Below are positions 8,294 through 16,934 of a stretch of DNA of 64,000 nt, in pieces (position 1 is the first letter of the stretch; the number at the start of each line of letters is the position of its first letter). Position numbers and translations under genes: made by a program. The notes under the pieces were generated by a model. It made no database searches, was not told the DNA's origin, and was given only the letters and a program-made list of their open reading frames with translations. Source of the DNA: Acinetobacter variabilis (GTDB lineage Bacteria; Pseudomonadota; Gammaproteobacteria; Pseudomonadales; Moraxellaceae); the NCBI RefSeq assembly GCF_000369625.1, contig NZ_KB850112.1:35194-99193 (forward strand), read 5' to 3'.

Positions 8294-8425
8294 ACCCTAA
8301 ATAACTCTGTAACCATCTAAGGATATTAGTTTTCATACCTATCGAAAGTACTATTAATATCCTTAAATAACTGATTAGAAAAAAATAACATGAGGATTCA
8401 TGTCGAAATAATTTGTCTATTCCAT

Positions 8426-8638
8426 TTAATTTTTACTAATACGCTCAAGAATCCATTTTTCTATATCTGATTCAATCCAAGCGACACGACGTGTAGAGAG
8501 TGTTATAGGTTTTGGAAATTCATCTTTTTTCATTAATGCATAAATTGAAGAAGCCCCTAAACCTGTTTTTTGCTGGACTTCTTTACGACGAATTAAGCGA
8601 ATAGAAGAGATAATAGGTTGTTGATCTTTCATTGACAT
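8426..8638 (-). CDS. alpA: AlpA-family excisionase/transcriptional regulator
   Basis: 70 aa, the usual AlpA length, with an MerR-like winged helix: LIRRKEVQQKTGLGASSIYALMKK followed by FPKPITLSTRRVAWIESDIEKWI. Family members bind DNA beside integrase genes and act as recombination directionality factors or activators of integrase expression. It lies between the DUF927 gene and the integrase, the standard order in this kind of island. Two in-frame ATGs (8638, 8632) are possible starts. Confidence 0.88.
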   Translation of the reverse strand: MSMKDQQPIISSIRLIRRKEVQQKTGLGASSIYALMKKDEFPKPITLSTRRVAWIESDIEKWILERISKN

Positions 8639-9216
8639 ATCTAAATGAACTCACATAAGCATTCAGACACAAAATAAAGTACAGTAATAAAGTCTTATTT
8701 TAGAAAACAAAAGCCTAGGAACTTCCTTTAGTTTAAGAAAAGGAAATTCTCTTTTAAGCCGGATTAAAACCATTGCAAAAAAGGTGGTCTAAGCTATATT
8801 TATGTGAAAACACATTTGTGTTTTACTAATTTTTGACTGTTTACATTCTGTATTTCCAGTTTGTGCTTGTGATTGCAGTTAAAAATACTGGTAATGACTG
8901 GTAATCATTACCACCTGAATAGGGCTTCTTAGGTACTGGTAATACCTTTGTTAGCCCTTTTCTTTTGAAGTTAAATGAACTCCTTGGATAACACTGTATC
9001 AAATATCAAAGCTCTCGCAACTTTTCTTAAAGCATCTCCTTATGTAAGAATAATCAATTGATTTATATAAAAATATTAATTTATTTATATTTTTATATAC
9101 CTCATTTATATCCATTTATATTTTCATGGGAATAAATTAAAAATTCGATGAAAATTGCTTTTTTTAGCTTGGAAATATAAATTCCATTTATATTTCATTG
9201 AATTAATTTGTTACAT
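8639..9216. other. Control region between alpA and the integrase
   Basis: A gene-free, very AT-rich stretch of 578 bases. It contains an inverted repeat GTGAAAACACA / TGTGTTTTAC at 8804-8826 and three copies of ACTGGTAAT at 8887-8943. At 9060-9200 lie several short ATTTATAT-type repeats. These are candidate binding sites for AlpA, the primase or the integrase arm domain. No convincing open frame was seen. Confidence 0.5.
8886..8943 (+). repeat. Three ACTGGTAAT direct repeats
   Basis: TACTGGTAAT at 8886-8895, GACTGGTAAT immediately after at 8896-8905, and TACTGGTAAT at 8934-8943. An inverted ATTACC follows the second copy. The core GGTAAT is shared with the cluster near 5.7 kb. Probable protein binding sites of the island. 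Confidence 0.65.
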
Positions 9217-10473
9217 TTAGCCTATAGATGACTTTCTAGCTTGATTAAAAAAGATCAGATTGTCTTTAAAGATCAAGGAAAAAATAAAGTCACTCCACTT
9301 CTGCATCATCTTGATACGCTCATCAGCATATTCAGCTTTGTTATACACAGCACGCACACCAAATGATGAGTGATTTAGGCATTTTTCAATAGCATCCCGA
9401 TTAAAGCCTTGTTCATTTAAATGCGTACTAGCTGTTCTACGTAAATCATGAATGGTGAAATCTGGAATATCTGTTAATGCTAATGCCGATTTTTGTGCGG
9501 TATTAAAAGCATTGTGGCTGATATGAGTTCCTGGTTTACGTCCTACAAAAACATATGGCTCATCACCAGCTATAGTTTTAAGTTCCTTAAGAATATCGAT
9601 AATTTGATCAGACATATACACAATCATTTCCCGGCTATTACCAGTCTTACTATCTGCTTTTGTTTCTGGGATAAGCCAAACGCGCTTATCAAAATCTATA
9701 TGTGACCATTGAGCTCTCAATAACTCAGACTTTCTTAATAGGGTGAGTAAAGATAGCAACAAGCCTAGCTTTCGAGGCTTATATATACGTGATGCCAAAA
9801 GAGTCGTATAAAACTTTTTGATTTCATCTGCACTTAGATATCTATTTCGTGGCCGACTTTTAAATACGTGTCGTGATGGAATAGATAACACTGGATTGAA
9901 CTGTACCAATCGAAGCGTCATTGCATAATCAAACATGCGTTTGAGTAGACCTCGAACCTGATTAGCTGCTGCATCATAGCCTTGTTCTTTCTTACGCCAT
10001 ATCACACGATGTATATCATCTATAGAAATGTCTTTTAGAGGGATATGACCTATAAATGGATAGATATCATTCTTCAGACAGAGAATCATATTGTATGGAT
10101 TCTTTCTATCTTTTCTGATGACTTCATTTAAATAGCGTTCGCCGTAGTCTTTCAACAGGATACTATTGGCTCTACCAGCCTTCTTATTATCTTTTTCCTG
10201 CTTTGGAGAAATTCCCTTTGCTGCCATAGAAGCAGATTCATCCCTAATTTGTCTGGCTTCCTTCAGAGATAGATCCGGATAGCGACCAATCACTAGTCTT
10301 TCCTGCTTACCCTCGAATGTATAACGATAGTGCCAGGACTTAATCCCCGATTCCTTTACCTCAATAAATAAACCGTTATTCAGCTTATCCTTCACTGAGT
10401 ACCGTTTTTCTTGTGGCTTCAGATTTTGAATTTCCCTATCAGTAGAAAAAACCAATCCAGTAGTCTTTGGCAT
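9217..10473 (-). CDS. P4-type tyrosine integrase
   Basis: 418 aa from ATG 10473, which follows GGGGGTGA at a suitable distance. A TTG at 10518 opens the same frame but lacks a site. The N-terminal DUF4102 arm-binding domain (KLNNGLFIEVKESGIKSW, GRYPDLSLKEAR) is followed by a SAM-like core-binding domain and the catalytic domain. Catalytic residues from this start are about R247 (LLRKSELLRAQW), H342 and R345 (HDLRR), H368 (LNHSS) and Y377 (VYNKAEY). All are present, so the enzyme looks active. It catalyses site-specific insertion and excision of the island. The gene lies beside the 3' end of mnmE, a known integration target of genomic islands such as SGI1. Confidence 0.93.
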   Translation of the reverse strand: MPKTTGLVFSTDREIQNLKPQEKRYSVKDKLNNGLFIEVKESGIKSWHYRYTFEGKQERLVIGRYPDLSLKEARQIRDESASMAAKGISPKQEKDNKKAGRANSILLKDYGERYLNEVIRKDRKNPYNMILCLKNDIYPFIGHIPLKDISIDDIHRVIWRKKEQGYDAAANQVRGLLKRMFDYAMTLRLVQFNPVLSIPSRHVFKSRPRNRYLSADEIKKFYTTLLASRIYKPRKLGLLLSLLTLLRKSELLRAQWSHIDFDKRVWLIPETKADSKTGNSREMIVYMSDQIIDILKELKTIAGDEPYVFVGRKPGTHISHNAFNTAQKSALALTDIPDFTIHDLRRTASTHLNEQGFNRDAIEKCLNHSSFGVRAVYNKAEYADERIKMMQKWSDFIFSLIFKDNLIFFNQARKSSIG

Positions 10474-10677
10474 ATCTTTAGTCACCCCCAGAAAAAATAC
10501 ATTTTTAAAGTCACACAACTAATAAGTGACTAAAAAAATCATAGCACTAGATGAATCCATAGAACATATTGGAATAATAAAAAGAAGTAAAAATAGCACT
10601 AAGTTGTTAAAACTTAATGCTATTTAGTTTAAATTAAATTTAATTAGAATTTCTTAGAATATAAATAGAATTTTAAA

Positions 10678-10695
10678 TTACTTTCCAATACAGAA
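10678..10695 (-). other. Candidate attachment site in the 3' end of mnmE
   Basis: The last 18 bases of mnmE (TTCTGTATTGGAAAGTAA on the gene strand) correspond to the trmE site used by SGI1-type elements. An integrase gene lies directly beyond. The matching repeat at the far end was not found in 1-10 kb and is presumably left of the window. Confidence 0.5.
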
Positions 10696-12033
10696 TGATC
10701 CAAAGATCTTACCCAGCAAATCATCCGCACTAAAGTCACCCGTAATCTCACCCAGTGCATTCTGTGCCAAACGTAAAGACTCTGCGACCAGTTCACCTGC
10801 ATTATAAACAACAAGTTGCTCACGAGCTTCAGCCAAATACATTTGAGTGCGCTTCATTGCGTCTAAATGACGGGTACGGGCAATAAAGGTATCTTCTTCT
10901 GGCTGGAAGCCTACATGCGCTGTAATCGCATCTATGAGCGATTGAACGCCAGTTTCCTGCTTGGCTGAGACAGTAATATGACGGAAGCCGCTAAAATCTC
11001 CCATGACAGCATCGGCACCGGTCAAATCCGCTTTGTTCCCGATCAGGACCAGACGTTTCGGCTCGAGATGTTCGGCAAAATATTCTTGAGCGAGTTGTAA
11101 TGGGTCATCACCTTGGCTCAGGTCATAAACCAGCAACAGCAGATCGGCCTGTTCAATTTCTTTAATCGCGCGGCGAATGCCTTCTTTTTCCACGATATCG
11201 CCGGTTTCACGCAGACCAGCAGTATCGGTCAGGGTAATCGGCAGGCCATTCAATGTGATCTTTTCATGTAATACATCACGGGTGGTTCCGGCAATATCGG
11301 TCACAATCGCACGTTCATTACCTGCTAAGGCATTGAGCAGGGAAGATTTGCCTGCATTGGGTTTACCGGCAATCACCACTTGCAGACCTTCACGCAGTAA
11401 CTGACCCTGACGTGCAGATTGCTGAACCTGAGTGACGGCATTCGCCACGCCATCCAGCAGATTTAAAATCTTGCCATCAGCCAGAAAGTCAATTTCCTCT
11501 TCCGGGAAATCGATCGCCGCTTCGACATGCAAACGCAAATGAATCAGCTGTTCCAATACCGTATTGACCTTGGTCGAGAATGCCCCTTGCAGCGAACGCA
11601 CGGCAGACCGGGCAGCAGCTTGGGAGGTCGCATCAATCAGATCGGCAATCGCTTCTGCCTGCACCAGATCCAGCTTGCCATTTTCAAAGGCACGCATGGA
11701 GAATTCACCGGCTTTGGCTGCAGTGGCACCCAGTTCCAGCAAACGGCCCAACAGTGCATTCTGGATCACCGGGCCACCATGGCCTTGCAGTTCCACTACA
11801 TCTTCACCGGTAAAGGAATTCGGATTCGGGAAGCAAATCACCAGACCTTCGTCCATTACTTCACCGGCTGCATCATAGAACTGGCGAAACCCAGCAAAAC
11901 GCGCTTTGGGCAAATCTTTTTGGCTCAAAGCCTGGGCAATTTCATAAGACTGGGGACCCGACAGGCGAATGACACCTACACCGCCACGTCCTGGGGGAGT
12001 TGCAATCGCAGCAATCGTAGTTCGGTCGAGCAT
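10678..12033 (-). CDS. mnmE: tRNA uridine-5-carboxymethylaminomethyl modification GTPase MnmE
   Basis: 451 aa. With MnmG it installs the cmnm5 group on the wobble uridine of certain tRNAs. The N-terminal folate-binding domain opens TTIAAIATPPGRGGVGVIRLSG. The inserted Ras-like G domain has G1 GKPNAGKS at 223-230, G2/G3 AGTTRDV and DTAGLRE, and G4 NKAD. The C-terminus is FCIGK with the essential Cys. I chose ATG 12033 because AGGTGA lies just upstream; a GTG three codons earlier is less likely. Last gene of the conserved rpmH-rnpA-yidD-yidC-mnmE series, but a strong terminator separates it from yidC. Its 3' end is the likely island insertion site and remains intact. Confidence 0.97.
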   Translation of the reverse strand: MLDRTTIAAIATPPGRGGVGVIRLSGPQSYEIAQALSQKDLPKARFAGFRQFYDAAGEVMDEGLVICFPNPNSFTGEDVVELQGHGGPVIQNALLGRLLELGATAAKAGEFSMRAFENGKLDLVQAEAIADLIDATSQAAARSAVRSLQGAFSTKVNTVLEQLIHLRLHVEAAIDFPEEEIDFLADGKILNLLDGVANAVTQVQQSARQGQLLREGLQVVIAGKPNAGKSSLLNALAGNERAIVTDIAGTTRDVLHEKITLNGLPITLTDTAGLRETGDIVEKEGIRRAIKEIEQADLLLLVYDLSQGDDPLQLAQEYFAEHLEPKRLVLIGNKADLTGADAVMGDFSGFRHITVSAKQETGVQSLIDAITAHVGFQPEEDTFIARTRHLDAMKRTQMYLAEAREQLVVYNAGELVAESLRLAQNALGEITGDFSADDLLGKIFGSFCIGK

Positions 12034-12072
12034 AACATTCACCTAGAAAAACTTAAAAGTACAGCAAAAAAA

Positions 12073-12110
12073 AATCCGCTCAAGATTACCATCTTAAGCG
12101 GATTTATTCA
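12073..12110 (-). terminator. Intrinsic terminator downstream of yidC
   Basis: A 14-bp stem (AATCCGCTCAAGAT / ATCTTAAGCGGATT, one mismatch, TACC loop). On the minus strand it is followed by nine T. It ends the rpmH-rnpA-yidD-yidC transcript before mnmE. Confidence 0.85.
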
Positions 12111-12125
12111 GCCCATCAGTACAAC

Positions 12126-13889
12126 TTAGTTGACTGGTGTTGCCTCATCGCGTTTAGCACGGTCTTTGGCAACCGACTTGTTGATCAGTGTTTGCTGCAA
12201 GATCGTGATCAAGTTGTTCACAATCCAGTACAACACCAGACCTGCCGGGAAGAACAGCAAGAATACTGTAAAGATCACTGGCATAATCTTGAACACTTTC
12301 GCCTGCATTGGATCAGTTGGTTGCGGATTCAGCATCTGCTGAATATACATGGTCGCACCCATGATCAATGGCAGGATGAACCAAGGATCCATTGAAGATA
12401 AATCCTGGATCCAGAACATCCATGGTGCATGGCGCAGTTCTACAGATTCCATCAGTACCCAGTACAGTGCCAGGAAGATTGGCATTTGCAGTAACAATGG
12501 TAAACAACCGGCAAGTGGATTCACCTGCTCGCGTTTGTACAGTGCCATCATTTCCTGAGAGAAGCGCATACGGTCTTCACCGAACTCTTCTTTCATGCGT
12601 TGCATTTCAGGTGCAATCACACGCATTTTCGCCATAGAGCGGTAGCTCTTCGACGACAATGGCCACAGAATCAGTTTAACCAGTACAGTTAACAGAATGA
12701 TCGCCCAGCCCCAGTTACCCACTAGACCGTGGAAGAACTCAAGACCAACAAACAGCAGTTTGGCAATTGGCCATAACCAGCCATAGTCTACAGTCTGGTT
12801 CAGACCAGTCGCCAGATCTTTCAGCTCTGATTGAACTTTTGGACCAGAGTAGAAGGTCGCATCGATTTCAGCTACGGTACCTGCAGGCACATTGAAAGTT
12901 GGAGAAGTAAAACCAATGATATTCATGTTATCAGTTGATTTACGTGATTCCAGCTTCGCGCTGTAAGCTTCACCATTAGCTTGAGTCAGCTTCAGGTTAC
13001 CCGGCACCCAGGCACTCACAAAGTAGTGCTGAACCATCGCAACCCAGCCACCTTTGGCTTCGGTATTCAGTTTTTCTTCAACAAAGTTGTCAAATTTTAA
13101 CTTGTTGTAGTTTTCATCCGGTGTACCCCAAGCGCCGCCCAGGAACGTTCCCAGTGTGAAGATTCCCTGATCAGATTTACCCGGGTCTTCAGAGTTGTCA
13201 CGTTTGATCTGACCGAACATCTGACCTTGCCAGGTCTGGCCGCTGCGGTTGACCACTTTGTGATTCACAACTACCGGATATTCACCTTCAGTAAAGTTGA
13301 AGGTTTTAATGACTTCTACACCATCAGCCGTTTTAAAGACCATAGGTACAGAAAGTACTTTGACAGTTTCGCCATCTTTATTTTTAGCGGCTTTGGCATC
13401 TGCCAGTGTATAAGCCGTTTTTTCCAGCTCATAGGTTGGACGGCCATTACGGCTACTGTCCGGTCCATTCAGACCGATCAGGCCCGACTGAGCGACATAC
13501 GTCCGTTTCGCATCGCTTTCCAGCATGACGAATGGTTCATCGCTGTCTTTATTCTTGTCATGATTGAGTAATTCAACACGAACAATATCACCACCTTTAG
13601 GATTGATCCAAAGATGATAAAGGTCAGTTTGTACTGAAATAAGCTGCTGACTTACAGGTGCGGTGGCATCCGTTGCTTGCTGCGCTGGCATATTTGCTTG
13701 TGGCAGATCAGAGGCGGTCGTCGCCGTCTGAGCATTTGGCAAATCTGCAGATACTTCATGTGAAACAACCGCAGCTTCTTGCTGTGGTTTGGTTTCAGCA
13801 TTGCCATAATCTTTTTGCCACGCCAAAATGAGCAAATATGCGACAACAAACATGGCTCCGAGAATTGCAATCCTGGCCCATTGTTGCAT
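12126..13889 (-). CDS. yidC: Membrane protein insertase YidC
   Basis: 587 aa inner-membrane insertase that works alone or with SecYEG. N-terminal signal-anchor (WARIAILGAMFVVAYLLILAW), then a Gln/Ala-rich linker and the periplasmic beta-supersandwich domain (about 70-360). The conserved 60KD_IMP core follows with five membrane segments, including NWGWAIILLTVLVKLILWPLS, the charged coiled hairpin (MAKMRVIAPEMQRMKEEF) and GCLPLLLQMPIFLALYWVL. The positively charged C-terminal tail is typical. Length fits gammaproteobacterial YidC. It is 5 bases downstream of yidD and cotranscribed. Confidence 0.97.
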   Translation of the reverse strand: MQQWARIAILGAMFVVAYLLILAWQKDYGNAETKPQQEAAVVSHEVSADLPNAQTATTASDLPQANMPAQQATDATAPVSQQLISVQTDLYHLWINPKGGDIVRVELLNHDKNKDSDEPFVMLESDAKRTYVAQSGLIGLNGPDSSRNGRPTYELEKTAYTLADAKAAKNKDGETVKVLSVPMVFKTADGVEVIKTFNFTEGEYPVVVNHKVVNRSGQTWQGQMFGQIKRDNSEDPGKSDQGIFTLGTFLGGAWGTPDENYNKLKFDNFVEEKLNTEAKGGWVAMVQHYFVSAWVPGNLKLTQANGEAYSAKLESRKSTDNMNIIGFTSPTFNVPAGTVAEIDATFYSGPKVQSELKDLATGLNQTVDYGWLWPIAKLLFVGLEFFHGLVGNWGWAIILLTVLVKLILWPLSSKSYRSMAKMRVIAPEMQRMKEEFGEDRMRFSQEMMALYKREQVNPLAGCLPLLLQMPIFLALYWVLMESVELRHAPWMFWIQDLSSMDPWFILPLIMGATMYIQQMLNPQPTDPMQAKVFKIMPVIFTVFLLFFPAGLVLYWIVNNLITILQQTLINKSVAKDRAKRDEATPVN

Positions 13890-13894
13890 ATGTA

Positions 13895-14215
13895 TTACCC
13901 CAAGTGGTTAGAGTGATTTTGGTTCAATAAACGATCACGAAAGGGTACAGCAACGTGAAGCGTTTGAGAATCTATTTGCTGAAATGAAATAAAACGAATC
14001 GCTTTCGGGGGAACCGGATCATATCCAGAGCCACCCCACGGATGACAACGGCAAATACGCTTAGTAGCCAGCCACACACCACGTACAGCTCCATGTGTAT
14101 GGACTGCTTCCAAGGAATATTGAGAACATGTTGGAATATAACGACAGCGTGGTCCCAATAAAGGACTAATCGCAATCTGATAGAAACGTATTAACCAATG
14201 CAGTAAACGTACCAT
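13895..14215 (-). CDS. yidD: Membrane protein insertion efficiency factor YidD
   Basis: 106 aa small amphipathic protein of the inner membrane that aids YidC-dependent insertion. The hallmark [28 protein letters not shown] and the [15 protein letters not shown] region are present. The three conserved cysteines and the PTCS motif are intact. The tail after the core is longer than in Escherichia coli. It sits between rnpA and yidC with spacers of 5-10 bases, the conserved order. Confidence 0.95.
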   Translation of the reverse strand: MVRLLHWLIRFYQIAISPLLGPRCRYIPTCSQYSLEAVHTHGAVRGVWLATKRICRCHPWGGSGYDPVPPKAIRFISFQQIDSQTLHVAVPFRDRLLNQNHSNHLG

Positions 14216-14224
14216 TGGCCATCT

Positions 14225-14620
14225 CTACTTTTGTGGGGAGGATGATGCTATTTTGGAATGCTTTTTGGCAAGACGGTTGAGTTTCTGCCAGGCAAATTGT
14301 AATTGCTGATACAACTCTGCGTTCGGTACCGCTTCTATACCTACTTTAGGCATAACCACAATATCCAAATCATCTAGTTGCTGTTGATGCAGGCGAAAAC
14401 TTTCGCGAGCAAGTCGTTTTACTCGATTTCGTTCGTGCGCACGGCGCACTTTTTTCTTGGCAACAACTAAACCCAAACGGCTGTTTGGCAGTTCGGAATG
14501 TTTTGCAAGAAAAAGGAAATGGGGTTGATGCACTTTAAAAAGCGCACCATCAAAGACTCCTTTATAATCTGCAGCACAGCGTAAACGAAGCTCTGTACCA
14601 AAACTATAAAGTGTAGTCAT
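14225..14620 (-). CDS. rnpA: Ribonuclease P protein component
   Basis: 131 aa basic protein that assists the RNase P RNA in removing 5' leaders from pre-tRNAs. The RNR motif region ([23 protein letters not shown]) is present, as is the N-terminal substrate-groove sequence. I chose ATG 14620 ([14 protein letters not shown]). An upstream TTG at 14638 extends the frame by six residues without support. It is directly downstream of rpmH, as in nearly all bacteria. Confidence 0.95.
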   Translation of the reverse strand: MTTLYSFGTELRLRCAADYKGVFDGALFKVHQPHFLFLAKHSELPNSRLGLVVAKKKVRRAHERNRVKRLARESFRLHQQQLDDLDIVVMPKVGIEAVPNAELYQQLQFAWQKLNRLAKKHSKIASSSPQK

Positions 14621-14649
14621 AACACCCAAAATCGGCAAAGCCTAACTGA

Positions 14650-14784
14650 TTAAACAGTTAAGCTGTGACGACCTTTTGCACGACGGCGAGCTAGAACTTG
14701 ACGACCAGCTTTAGTAGCCATACGAGCACGGAAACCATGAACGCGTTTACGCTTTAATTCAGATGGTTGGAATGTACGTTTCAT
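14650..14784 (-). CDS. rpmH: 50S ribosomal protein L34
   Basis: 44 aa, with sequence opening [18 protein letters not shown] and ending AKGRHSLTV, the complete canonical L34. Very basic, binds 23S rRNA. First gene of the minus-strand operon running away from oriC. The region upstream is the origin, so its promoter lies among the DnaA boxes. Confidence 0.97.
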
Positions 14785-15442
14785 ATTGAAACTCCAAAAA
14801 TGATCTTTCTATAAAGGTCCGCGATTTTAGTGCTCATTGCTTGAGCTGTCAATGCAAAAGCCATTTTCTTTTCAAATAAGACTGGAATCAAAATGTAAAT
14901 AGGGATTAAAAAAATTGTATTCAAATACCTATATATAAGTTAACCACAATATAACCATTTGTTTTAAAATCAAATATAAGTTATTAACACTTATATCAAC
15001 ATAGTTATCCACAACTTATGTGAAATCTAAATTTAACTCTTGAGTTTTGAATTTAAATTTAAACTTTTCTCAGTTATCCACAAAAGAACGAAATCTTATA
15101 AATAAATTCAAATTTATAAATTTAAATTTATTATTATTAGGGTGGACTTTTTCTGTGGAAAAGGTAATTTTGTATTAAATAAACAAAAACTTAGTTTGTG
15201 GATAAAACTGTTTTTATTAATTTTATACTTTGTGGATAACTTTGTGCTATATTTTATCCACAGCTTGCGGATAAACTTATCCACACCAGCTTTTTAAATT
15301 TAAATTTATCCACCATGACTACTTTTTGCGCAAAATCTGTGGAAATTGCCATGACAGATGTGGATAACTTGGTTAGAATGGCGACCCGCTTTGGTCGCGG
15401 TCAGCCTTTTTTGATTAACAATGGAATGAATAGGGGATTCAC
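14785..15442. other. oriC: Chromosomal replication origin oriC
   Basis: 658 bases without a gene between rpmH and dnaA. Seven perfect DnaA boxes (TTATCCACA or its complement) lie at 15005-15013, 15074-15082, 15197-15205, 15231-15239, 15254-15262, 15277-15285 and 15359-15367. One-mismatch boxes lie at 15266-15274 and 15306-15314. The AT-rich tracts at about 15040-15070 and 15095-15140, including a TTATTATTATTAG run next to GGG, are candidates for the unwinding element with DnaA-trio-like repeats. The dnaA promoter must also lie here, so autoregulation by DnaA is likely. Position and box density leave little doubt about the assignment; the exact melting site is inferred. Confidence 0.92.
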
Positions 15443-16825
15443 ATGCTTTGGACAGACTGCTTAAATCGCTTGCGACAAGAGCTCTCTGGAAATGTCTTTA
15501 CAATGTGGATTCGCCCATTGGTTGCAGAAGAGCTGGACGATACCCTGCGTCTTTATGCACCTAATCCGTATTGGACGCGCTACATTCAAGAGCATCATCT
15601 GGAACTGATTTCGATTTTGGCCGAACAGCTATCTGAAGGTCGCGTACGTAAAGTTGAAATTCTGGTGGATTCCCGCCCAGGTGCAATTTTATCTGCCAGT
15701 GAACAGCCAGCGACGACAACAGCGGCTTTGGAATCTGCACCTGTGGTTGCGCCAGCACCGCGTCCTAAGAAAGAAAAAGAAGATTCAGGCAAAAATAGCC
15801 GTAAACGTCAGCTGAATCCTTTATTTACCTTCTCGTTATTTGTTGAAGGCCGTTCTAACCAGATGGCGGCTGAAACCTGTCGTAAGGTGTTAACTCAACT
15901 CGGTGCTTCGCAGCATAACCCGCTATTTTTATATGGCCCGACTGGTCTGGGTAAAACCCACTTGATGCAGGCAGTCGGGAATGCATTATTACAGGCAAAA
16001 CCCAATGCCCGCGTGATGTATATGACTGCAGAAAGCTTTGTACAGGATTTTGTCAGTTCCTTACAACAGGGCAAGGTTGAAGAGTTTAAGAAAAACTGCC
16101 GTTCACTGGATCTTTTGCTGGTCGATGATATTCATTTGCTCGCAGGTAAAGAAGCCAGTCTGGTGGAGTTCTTCTATACCTTTAACGCGCTATTGGATGA
16201 ATCGAAGCAAATTATCCTCACCTCGGATCGTTACCCTAAAGAATTGACCGAACTGGATCCACGTCTGGTTTCACGTTTTTCCTGGGGACTTTCTGTAGGT
16301 GTGGAACCACCTGATATCGAAACCCGAATTGAAATCTTGCTGAAAAAAGCCGAAAACACCGGTGTAGATTTACCACGTAACTGTGCGCTATTTATCGCCC
16401 AACAAGTGGTGGCGAACGTCCGTGAACTTGAAGGTGCGCTAAACAAAGTGGTGGCGATCTCACGTTTTAAAGGAACGCCGATTGATCTGGATGTAGTACG
16501 TGAGTCTTTGAAAGATGTCCTCGCAATTCGTGCCCGGACCATCAGTACTGAAAATATCCAGCGTGTCGTGAGTGAATATTTTCGCATTCCGCTTAAAGAG
16601 CTGGTAGGTCCAAAACGTACCCGTATTTATGCTCGTCCACGTCAGCTTGCAATGGGTCTGGCACGTGAACTGACCGGAGATAGTTTCCCGGAAATTGGTA
16701 TGGCTTTTGGTGGTCGAGATCACAGTACAGTCATGCATGCCTGCGAAAAAGTACAGAGCTTGCGTGAAGAAGATCCGATCTTCAATGAGGACTATAAAAA
16801 CCTGCAACGCCTGTTGCAGAGTTGA
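15443..16825 (+). CDS. dnaA: Chromosomal replication initiator protein DnaA
   Basis: 460 aa. Domain I (1-80, LWTDCLNRLRQELSGNVFTMWI) handles oligomerisation. A variable Pro/Lys-rich linker follows. The AAA+ domain begins near 125, with Walker A GPTGLGKTH at 165-173, Walker B LLLVDDIHLL and the box VII arginine region. The C-terminal domain IV has the DnaA-box signature GGRDHSTVMHACEKV. It binds the TTATCCACA boxes directly upstream and melts oriC. The ATG follows AGGGGAT at good spacing. First gene of dnaA-dnaN-recF-gyrB. Confidence 0.98.
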   Translation: MLWTDCLNRLRQELSGNVFTMWIRPLVAEELDDTLRLYAPNPYWTRYIQEHHLELISILAEQLSEGRVRKVEILVDSRPGAILSASEQPATTTAALESAPVVAPAPRPKKEKEDSGKNSRKRQLNPLFTFSLFVEGRSNQMAAETCRKVLTQLGASQHNPLFLYGPTGLGKTHLMQAVGNALLQAKPNARVMYMTAESFVQDFVSSLQQGKVEEFKKNCRSLDLLLVDDIHLLAGKEASLVEFFYTFNALLDESKQIILTSDRYPKELTELDPRLVSRFSWGLSVGVEPPDIETRIEILLKKAENTGVDLPRNCALFIAQQVVANVRELEGALNKVVAISRFKGTPIDLDVVRESLKDVLAIRARTISTENIQRVVSEYFRIPLKELVGPKRTRIYARPRQLAMGLARELTGDSFPEIGMAFGGRDHSTVMHACEKVQSLREEDPIFNEDYKNLQRLLQS

Positions 16826-16851
16826 CCTAAAACGCTCAAATTCTGTTCTTG

Positions 16852-16876
16852 CTATGCGGCCTGTTTTGCCGCATAG
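16852..16876 (+). other. Hairpin between dnaA and dnaN
   Basis: Stem CTATGCGGC / GCCGCATAG with a short loop. It is not followed by a T run, so it is not a standard terminator; it may be an RNA-processing or attenuating structure. Confidence 0.4.
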
Positions 16877-16934
16877 TTAACTGCTAAAAATTCAACTTTT
16901 ATCTTATTAATCTTCAGCTTTAGAGGAATGTACC

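Noticed and set aside
1-9216. Second copy of the mnmE 3' end as the other att site
   Set aside because: No sequence resembling TTCTGTATTGGAAAGTAA was found by reading either strand.
11527-12129. 200-aa open frame opposite mnmE
   Set aside because: Antisense shadow of a conserved gene; composition mirrors the mnmE codons.
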